Origin: JAUWQU01 sp964605095
GTDB taxonomy: Bacteria > Planctomycetota > Phycisphaerae > SM23-33
Reading direction: 5' to 3'
Assembly (NCBI GenBank): GCA_964605095.1
Contig: CAZSBS010000180.1
Location: 1 to 10,076, forward strand
DNA: 10,076 nt
The notes beneath the pieces are model-generated. The model saw only the letters and a program-made list of their open reading frames with translations, did not search any database and was not told where the DNA came from. Position numbers and translations under genes: made by a program. Shown one piece after another: positions 5,923 through 10,076 of the stretch (its first letter is position 1; the number at the start of each line of letters is the position of its first letter).

Positions 5923-6705
5923 TCACTTGCCATTGGCGGCGGGCGTGGTTGGCGGTTTAGTGGGCTTGTTGGGGCCTGCCTTGTCCGCGATCACCAGGTC
6001 CATCATCCCGCGGGAAACCACGATCTTGCGGACGTAGAGCAACTCTTCGAGCGTCTGGCCCAACTCGCCCTTCATCCGCTCGCCCAGGATGAACGGGCCG
6101 GAGACTTTGCCCGCCAGTTCCACGAATACCGGCTGACCCTTGGTCGAGCCTTCCACGACCGAGCCGTCGATGAGCTTGAACCGCCAGTGCATTCGCCGCA
6201 TGGGGTACTTCTTGCCGGTGTAGACCTTTTCCGGCTCGCCCATTCCCTTCCATCGCCAGTCGAGTTCCATACGCTGTTCTTCCACGACGGCCTCGATGCT
6301 CAGCAGGGTCAGGAAGTCCACTCGCCGCCAGTTCTTGGTGGCCTCCGACCAGACAATCCACGGCTTTTCGACGGTCGTGTAAAGTCCGCCGGGAAGCTGG
6401 TTGCCGTCGCTCAGTTCGATCACGCCCGGCAGGGCGTCGCCGCGGCGAAAAGGCAGATCGGACGAGCGGAACGGGCTGGCGGCCGGCGGGGCGCCGGCGG
6501 TGCCGGTACCGGCGGCGCTTCTGTTGGCGTCACTGGCGGGGCTGGCTGTCGCTGCGGGCTGGTTCGGTTCGACGGGCCTGGCCCGGCTCAGCCAGTAGTC
6601 GAGATCGCTCGCCGGCTGCGGATCACTCGCCGGCCGGGTCGCTGACGGCGCAGCCCCGGCCGCTATGAGGCACGACAGAATCGCAATGCAAACGCTTTGA
6701 AGCAT
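5923..6705 (-). CDS. Secreted or periplasmic protein of unknown function
   Basis: I do not recognise a named family. The 260-residue product starts with a signal peptide (MLQSVCIAILSCLIAAGAAP; C12 is not in a convincing lipobox). A disordered Ala/Pro/Ser/Thr-rich linker runs to about residue 80. A compact domain from about 85 to 240 looks beta-rich, with aromatic stretches such as GLYTTVEKPWIVW, MELDWRWKG and MRRMHWRFKLIDGSVVEG, ending in TLEELLYVRKIVVS. The tail is again proline-rich and ends in Lys. ATG 6705 has GGAG eight bases upstream (6717-6714) and gives a clean signal peptide; in-frame starts further up (6726, 6813) add a basic segment and overlap the promoter. Convergence with the EF-hand gene and export of both products are the only context clues. 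Confidence 0.72.
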   Translation of the reverse strand: MLQSVCIAILSCLIAAGAAPSATRPASDPQPASDLDYWLSRARPVEPNQPAATASPASDANRSAAGTGTAGAPPAASPFRSSDLPFRRGDALPGVIELSDGNQLPGGLYTTVEKPWIVWSEATKNWRRVDFLTLLSIEAVVEEQRMELDWRWKGMGEPEKVYTGKKYPMRRMHWRFKLIDGSVVEGSTKGQPVFVELAGKVSGPFILGERMKGELGQTLEELLYVRKIVVSRGMMDLVIADKAGPNKPTKPPTTPAANGK

Positions 6706-6724
6706 GGCCGAATCTCCGAGCACC

Positions 6725-6730
6725 ATTATA
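6725..6730 (-). promoter_or_regulatory. Consensus -10 box for the gene at 5923-6705
   Basis: The minus strand reads TATAAT, an exact -10 hexamer, 19 bases before ATG 6705. No good -35 is visible at 16-18 bases. Transcription would start near 6718, leaving a very short leader that begins at the GGAG ribosome site. Confidence 0.5.
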
Positions 6731-6803
6731 CCGGCCTTTGTCTTTTTCTTCCCGCGGACGAATATACGAAACGCCCAGAGAATCAGGTTGGAAACAAATG
6801 TTG

Positions 6804-6832
6804 TTGACGGCACCCCGCCTCAGACGTAGCAT
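6804..6832 (+). promoter_or_regulatory. Candidate promoter of the four-gene operon
   Basis: TTGACG (6804-6809, five of six) and TAGCAT (6827-6832, four of six) are 17 bases apart, the ideal sigma-70 spacing. The predicted start near 6839 gives a leader of about 247 bases before ATG 7086. A dyad TTGTC-GGT-GACAA (6834-6846) covers the predicted start site and could be an operator. Confidence 0.5.
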
Positions 6833-6856
6833 CTTGTCGGTGACAAACAACTTCAA

Positions 6857-6871
6857 CTTGGTCTGACCAAG
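6857..6871. promoter_or_regulatory. 15-bp perfect dyad CTTGGTC-T-GACCAAG
   Basis: Seven-base arms flank a single central T. This is typical of a DNA-binding dimer site; an RNA hairpin would need to open two central pairs. It lies about 18 bases after the predicted operon start, where a bound repressor would act as a roadblock. Confidence 0.45.
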
Positions 6872-6908
6872 CGGTTGCGCCGTTGGAAAACTAGCACTTT
6901 TCACACGC

Positions 6909-7032
6909 GGACAAGGCAACGCACTTGGCGGACTCCCGTTTGGGAGTCCGTCGGTGAAACCTTGTCCATGGGCTGTGGTAGGCCCTCTTCCGGGGTAGTA
7001 GCTGGCGGCTCCCTTTCATTTCTGGGGCCGCC
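6909..7032 (+). ncRNA. Structured 5' leader of the four-gene operon
   Basis: GGACAAGG (6909-6916) pairs perfectly with CCTTGTCC (6960-6967). It encloses a second perfect stem, CGGACTCCC (6929-6937) with GGGAGTCCG (6942-6950), loop GTTT, with an internal loop between the two. A short stem GGGC/GCCC (6970-6973 with 6982-6985) follows, then GGCGGCTCC (7004-7012) with GGGGCCGCC (7024-7032), paired through one U-G. The last hairpin ends 41 bases before the ribosome site. I do not recognise a known riboswitch class. No U-tract follows any stem, so translational or protein-mediated control is likelier than simple intrinsic termination. Confidence 0.5.
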
Positions 7033-7085
7033 CAACGATGCCCGGTGGTCGGGCGGATCGAGGCCAAAGGGCAAAGGAGAAGGTC

Positions 7086-7586
7086 ATGTCACAGGTTACG
7101 TGGCTATGCCCACACTGCGGGACAGAATTGGTCTGTCAGTCTGCCGATGTTGAGGGCAACCTCTCCTGCCCCAAGTGCAAGGGCGTGAGTTGCCCCGGCG
7201 AATACCTGCGGGCGGCCGCCATGTCCTTGGCCGCCAGCCTTGCTCAGCAAGAGCAACGACAGTTCCGCCAGATGCTTCGAGAATTCCGCACAAACCTGCG
7301 CGATGCCAATAACGACGAATTGAAGCAGCTTATGGGCGGCCTTGGGGACCTCGCTATGGCCTCGGTGGGAACTGAAGCGGAACCATGCGTAGAGGTCCTG
7401 GCCGGTGAAGTTGAGGCTGAACTGGACTCACGGGTCACGGAAACCGGATGGGATGAAGCAAAGCGGCTGGCAAGACGCGGGGCAAAGGCAACGAAAGCGT
7501 GGCTCAGCACCGAGGACGGCAAGGCCGTCGCGGGCGGGGTTGCTGTGGTCGCCGCCCTTCTCGGCTTCAACTACCTCGATGACTGA
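7086..7586 (+). CDS. Zinc-ribbon protein with helical middle and hydrophobic C-terminus
   Basis: This is the first gene of a four-gene operon. The 166-residue product opens with a zinc ribbon, CPHC (8-11) and CPKC (28-31), with further cysteines at 18 and 36. A charged helical region follows (about 41-85, rich in Gln, Arg and Glu, probably coiled), then an acidic segment (95-125) and a basic segment (RLARRGAKATKAW). A hydrophobic stretch at about 146-161 (KAVAGGVAVVAALLGF) ends in NYLDD. That stretch is short for a membrane span but could insert or pack against a partner. ATG 7086 is favoured by AAGGAG at 7074-7079; an in-frame ATG at 7038 lies before that site. The ribbon resembles those in many planctomycete proteins, but I know no function for the full-length architecture. 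The next gene starts 13 bases downstream. Confidence 0.75.
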   Translation: MSQVTWLCPHCGTELVCQSADVEGNLSCPKCKGVSCPGEYLRAAAMSLAASLAQQEQRQFRQMLREFRTNLRDANNDELKQLMGGLGDLAMASVGTEAEPCVEVLAGEVEAELDSRVTETGWDEAKRLARRGAKATKAWLSTEDGKAVAGGVAVVAALLGFNYLDD

Positions 7587-7592
7587 AAAGGA
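7586..7592 (+). promoter_or_regulatory. Ribosome binding site deciding the second operon gene's start
   Basis: AAAAGGA overlaps the last base of the upstream stop codon and lies seven bases before ATG 7600. An in-frame ATG at 7579, overlapping the upstream gene's end, has no comparable site. Confidence 0.55.
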
Positions 7593-7599
7593 TGCCGAT

Positions 7600-8073
7600 A
7601 TGATCTCACGGGAATGGAAGAAACTGAACCCCAACTCTCTGAGTATTATGCAGCAAAGGCTTGGGCGGGAGTTCGATGACTTTGCTGCCTTCTGTGAAGC
7701 GACGGGGCTTCTTCGTGACAACTTCCTTGAGATCGACCACCTCACCAGTTCGAGCTTCCAAGACTACGATGCGGGCTACGTCTGCTCCATGTGCGCTGCC
7801 GCAGTCGTCAGCGCCGCGAACCATTTTGGTGGGCAGGGCGACACAGTTACGGCTCGGCGATTGGCTTCCTGGGCGATCCTCATCGAGCCTAACTGCGTTC
7901 CGGCTATGCTGTGCTTGGTCACGTGCGCAACAATAGAGGGTCGCCAGGGCGAGATCGTGGCATTCCAGCAGAAGGTGCGTCACGTTTACCGGGAATTGCG
8001 GGCTAGGCCGCCCGGGCAGTTGTCGGCCTACGAAAACGGCCTGATGCGGGCTGGCGAACCGCAGTTCGACTAG
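7600..8073 (+). CDS. TPR-like helical protein, second gene of the operon
   Basis: The 157-residue product appears all-helical and cytoplasmic, with no signal peptide or membrane segment. The stretch from about 56 to 125 follows a tetratricopeptide-like rhythm: DYDAGYVCSMCAAAVVSAAN, then GDTVTARRLASWAILIEPNC, then VPAMLCLVTCATIEGRQGEI. It has small residues at packing positions and Pro after the second helix. This suggests one or two degenerate TPR units used for protein binding; detection by a profile search would be needed to confirm it. It is unusually rich in Cys and Met for its size. ATG 7600 was chosen over 7579 from the ribosome site. The 13-base and 24-base gaps to its neighbours argue for co-transcription, so it may be a scaffold or partner of the flanking proteins. 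No family name is offered. Confidence 0.68.
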   Translation: MISREWKKLNPNSLSIMQQRLGREFDDFAAFCEATGLLRDNFLEIDHLTSSSFQDYDAGYVCSMCAAAVVSAANHFGGQGDTVTARRLASWAILIEPNCVPAMLCLVTCATIEGRQGEIVAFQQKVRHVYRELRARPPGQLSAYENGLMRAGEPQFD

Positions 8074-8097
8074 CTCCCATAGCCAGGACACGGAGAC

Positions 8098-9093
8098 ATG
8101 GGCCTGACCGAGAACGAGATGGAGTACCTGTCGCGCACGCTCGACAAGTGCGATGCTGCCTTGACTGGCAAGCCGACGTTGGAGTCCATCTACGATCCGG
8201 CGTGGCGGTCGCAGTTCCGGCAGCGGACGCTGGCTGCGAACTGCCTGGCCGATGTCGCATACCCAAGCGCGTATGCTGTGCATGTTCTGGAGATGTTCTA
8301 CCCGGTAGATTATCAGCAACGATTGGAGGAAGGCGCGAGATTACTGCTTGTCAGGCTCCCCGTGTCGGAACGCAATCATCTTGTCGAGCGCATGCGCGGG
8401 GCAGGATGCCAATCGGCGGAAGAGGAGTTGTTGCTGGCACGCGGATTCGCGCTGGAATTCGGTGATGCGGCCGTCCTTCCGCCACCGGGGGATAGCAGCC
8501 GGCCTCGCCCAGAATTCGTCGTCCAGGCGACGGGGGTCGAGATTGATATCGAAGCCAAAGGTCTGCTTGATTCCCAGGAGGTCCAACAACTCAACGACTG
8601 CGCCCGAAGATTCGGGACGGGCGGATGGTTCACCTTCGGACAGGTAGATACACCGAACAGACTGCGCGCGGGGCTTGCGAGGAAATTGCTGGCCGCCAAG
8701 GAAGGCGTTCCCCGGATAGTCGTTCTGACCCAGTATACCCCGTGGCTCACGCCAGACGTGACGATTCCCCTAATCCGTCAGTTGGCGCTCTCGCCGCTGG
8801 ATTTTAGAATCCCGGACGTGAAGCATCCGCTGGCAATCGGGTACGTATTCCAACGAGGGATTCAATGCGTCTGGTTCAACCAGAGCGTTCAAGACCGGCA
8901 TGGCGTCAGCGCTGACCTTCGCGAGCGTCTTCGTCGCGCCGTTTGTAGGTCGTTCTACCCGCGCCCTGATAGGCTGTTCTTGGACGAAACGTCGGACGCG
9001 CGATTGGAGCAAGACCTCATTGCTCGGACGGCCAGTGGAACTGAGCCGACTGCCGACCTGCAAGACACAGAAGGCTTTCAAGGCGCGGGGTGA
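8098..9093 (+). CDS. Possible PD-(D/E)XK-fold nuclease-like protein, third gene of the operon
   Basis: The 331-residue product is not a family I can name. Residues 107-155 carry a plausible restriction-endonuclease-like core: a helix with acidic residues (AEEELLLARGFALEF), then PEF (138-140) where PDx is usual, a turn, and a strand ending in DIEAKG with E152 and K154 as the E-x-K pair. A later strand (RIVVLTQY) and helix would complete the fold. Glu139 in place of the common Asp is tolerated in some members. The N-terminal 100 residues are helical, and the last 25 are acidic and probably disordered. The E-x-K assignment rests on one motif and is inference; a non-nuclease role is possible. GGAG lies only two bases from ATG 8098, but AGGA at 8085-8088 gives normal spacing; ATG 8119 is an alternative. 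Confidence 0.7.
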   Translation: MGLTENEMEYLSRTLDKCDAALTGKPTLESIYDPAWRSQFRQRTLAANCLADVAYPSAYAVHVLEMFYPVDYQQRLEEGARLLLVRLPVSERNHLVERMRGAGCQSAEEELLLARGFALEFGDAAVLPPPGDSSRPRPEFVVQATGVEIDIEAKGLLDSQEVQQLNDCARRFGTGGWFTFGQVDTPNRLRAGLARKLLAAKEGVPRIVVLTQYTPWLTPDVTIPLIRQLALSPLDFRIPDVKHPLAIGYVFQRGIQCVWFNQSVQDRHGVSADLRERLRRAVCRSFYPRPDRLFLDETSDARLEQDLIARTASGTEPTADLQDTEGFQGAG

Positions 9094-9114
9094 CTGAGCT
9101 TAGAGGGAGAGAAC

Positions 9115-9456
9115 ATGGCGATCAAAGCACACGTGGGTTTTTCTGTTCCTGCGGCTGGCAGACTTCGGGAGTGCGTGGTGAGCCATTTCTGCCGTCTCGG
9201 ATATCGGCTTGCCGAAGACGGCGCTGCCGGATGGGTGTTCCGGCGCGGGAACAAGCTTGCCACGCTCTGGCGGTTCGACATTCGCGCATACGACACAACT
9301 CTTCGAGTGCGAGCGACAACGGAACCAAGCGGGGCCACTTGGGTAAGTTGTGATTGGGATGTCTACACGCTGATGACGCTGGCAACAGGCTCCGACACAG
9401 CAACCTTGGAAGCAGAAGGCCGGCAGCTTGAATCGGTTCTCCGGCAGCAGGCGTAG
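9115..9456 (+). CDS. Small protein of unknown function, last gene of the operon
   Basis: The 113-residue product has no signal peptide or membrane segment. It looks like a compact alpha/beta domain: an N-terminal strand, a helix (about 14-28), then strands GWVFRRGNK, LWRFDIRAYDTTLRVRAT and TWVSCDWDVYT, closing with a helix (TATLEAEGRQLESVLRQQ). The pattern of a Trp-Arg-Phe-Asp strand, then YDTTL, then CDWDV seems familiar from planctomycete hypothetical proteins, but I cannot name the family. GGAG (9106-9109) sits five bases before ATG 9115, and the gap to the upstream gene is 21 bases. As the small last gene behind a possible nuclease it could be an accessory or inhibitory partner; that is speculation from position only. 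The operon then probably ends at the hairpin at 9575-9612. Confidence 0.72.
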   Translation: MAIKAHVGFSVPAAGRLRECVVSHFCRLGYRLAEDGAAGWVFRRGNKLATLWRFDIRAYDTTLRVRATTEPSGATWVSCDWDVYTLMTLATGSDTATLEAEGRQLESVLRQQA

Positions 9457-9574
9457 CTTTTCGGTGCTGGTATCTACGCCACGTCCCCCACGCCGGCCGC
9501 CCCCCGGGTGAAGGGCAGGATGAGCGTTTCGTCAAGTCGGGGAACGTGCGAATAGCTTCTCGCCCCGATGTAAC

Positions 9575-9612
9575 ACGCCAGAAGCAGCCGGACCTCCGGC
9601 GGCTTCTGGCGT
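9575..9612. terminator. Strong hairpin between convergent genes, likely bidirectional terminator
   Basis: ACGCCAGAAGC (9575-9585) pairs perfectly with GCTTCTGGCGT (9602-9612). After one A/G mismatch the stem continues as GCCGG with CCGGC around an ACCT loop. It sits between the end of the operon (9456, plus) and the end of the small minus-strand frame (9636-9634). The T content just outside is modest on both sides, so termination may be imperfect. Confidence 0.6.
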
Positions 9613-9633
9613 CTGCTGTTGTCGGCTTGTCCG

Positions 9634-9891
9634 TCAACTCATGCCGGCACCGACTGGTGTCGGGAGGTCAACCCGTCGGCCACGCTTGCCTTCCATTTCC
9701 ACCTCCATGATGCTGTCGTAAGGGAGATCATGCGCCTTCAACCAGCCGGCCAGCCGCTTGCGGCTGGCCTTGGCCCGGAACTTACCTTGGTGTGGGTTGG
9801 CGACGGGATCCTTCGTTCGGGGTACTTCAAAGGGAATAGACGAATCGCCTTGACCCTCGCGGGCGGGGGTGCTAGTCTTGCGCTGCTGCAT
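9634..9891 (-). CDS. Possible small basic protein, 85 residues
   Basis: I do not recognise it. The frame gives a basic protein with a disordered N-terminal third (Thr, Pro and Gly rich). A more ordered stretch follows (about 37-65, KFRAKASRKRLAGWLKAHDL), which could be a helix or helix-turn unit, then an acidic strand (SIMEVEME) and a tail ending GAGMS. For it: codons read naturally, and a strong hairpin lies just beyond the stop. Against it: no Shine-Dalgarno precedes ATG 9891, and the frame starts only 28 bases from the divergent FabZ-like gene, leaving little room for two promoters. A plus-strand frame over the same bases looks worse. I treat it as uncertain. Confidence 0.4.
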   Translation of the reverse strand: MQQRKTSTPAREGQGDSSIPFEVPRTKDPVANPHQGKFRAKASRKRLAGWLKAHDLPYDSIMEVEMEGKRGRRVDLPTPVGAGMS

Positions 9892-9907
9892 TCGGACATA
9901 GGCTTCG

Positions 9908-9912
9908 AGGAG
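9908..9912 (+). promoter_or_regulatory. Ribosome binding site of the FabZ-like gene
   Basis: AGGAG lies seven bases before ATG 9920. It is one of the best-placed ribosome sites in the window and fixes the start of the partial gene. Confidence 0.7.
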
Positions 9913-9919
9913 AATTGCA

Positions 9920-10076
9920 ATGCCCGCGCAACCGTTTATGGATTTGGGCGCGCTGGACTTCGATCACTTGCTTGCCGACCGCAAGGGCATATACACGGTC
10001 AACCCTCACCGCTTTGAGTTTGCCCAGCTCGACGGGATCATCAAGGTGGACCACGAGGCGGGCGTGATCGCCGGCT
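9920..10076 (+). CDS. FabZ-like 3-hydroxyacyl-ACP dehydratase, N-terminal part
   Basis: Only the first 52 residues are in the window; the gene continues past the right edge. The visible part has IYTVNPHRFEFAQLDGI (24-40) followed by a strand IKVDHEAGVIAG. In hotdog-fold dehydratases the N-terminus carries a PHR segment followed by a strand; I recall planctomycete members with NPxRFExxQLDxI in this place. If right, the enzyme dehydrates 3-hydroxyacyl-ACP in type II fatty-acid synthesis. The catalytic histidine region (GHxPGxPxxPG) would lie downstream of the window, so it cannot be checked. The start is ATG 9920 with AGGAG seven bases upstream; M7 is an unlikely alternative. FabZ versus FabA, or another hotdog hydratase, cannot be resolved here. 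Confidence 0.6.
   Translation, partial: MPAQPFMDLGALDFDHLLADRKGIYTVNPHRFEFAQLDGIIKVDHEAGVIAG

Noticed and set aside
7606..8319. 237-residue antisense frame over the second and third operon genes
   Set aside because: It spans two plus-strand genes with ribosome sites and has no signal of its own.

Overview
The window looks like high-GC chromosomal DNA from a planctomycete, most likely of the Phycisphaerae or a related class. I infer this from four things: a PrmC with a typical N-terminus, a large secreted multi-EF-hand protein, short CxxC zinc-ribbon proteins of the kind common in planctomycetes, and the start of a FabZ-like dehydratase whose NPHRFE region matches planctomycete homologues as I remember them. 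No rRNA, tRNA or CRISPR array is visible.

Layout. 19-179: a small inverted-repeat element bounded by TA, resembling a MITE. 305-1183 (+): prmC. 1201-1866 (-): membrane-anchored protein whose N-terminus looks like a decayed type II pseudopilin leader. 1867-2380: intergenic region with a striking inverted pair of REP-like hairpins (1943-2063) and the murA leader. 2381-3649 (+): murA. 3753-3938 (+): 61-residue zinc-ribbon protein behind a promoter containing palindromes. 3939-4221: long intergenic region with a 112-base inverted repeat and a leader hairpin. 4222-5904 (+): secreted protein with eleven EF-hand loops. 5923-6705 (-): secreted protein of unknown function. 6706-7085: divergent control region with a plausible promoter and a structured leader. 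7086-9456 (+): tight four-gene operon of unrecognised function. 9575-9612: strong hairpin. 9634-9891 (-): possible small gene. 9920-10076 (+): start of a FabZ-like gene that runs off the window.

How the genes fit together. prmC (translation termination) and murA (first committed step of peptidoglycan synthesis) are housekeeping genes, and a pseudopilin-like gene and a REP-type element lie between them. The EF-hand and neighbouring secreted proteins are separate exported factors on convergent strands. The most system-like unit is the four-gene operon at 7086-9456: a zinc-ribbon protein with a hydrophobic C-terminus, a TPR-like helical protein, a protein with a possible PD-(D/E)XK nuclease core, and a small compact protein. 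The genes are 13-24 bases apart behind a leader of about 250 bases with several stem-loops. Codon use there looks less GC-biased than in murA, consistent with an accessory module. Its function cannot be read from the sequence.
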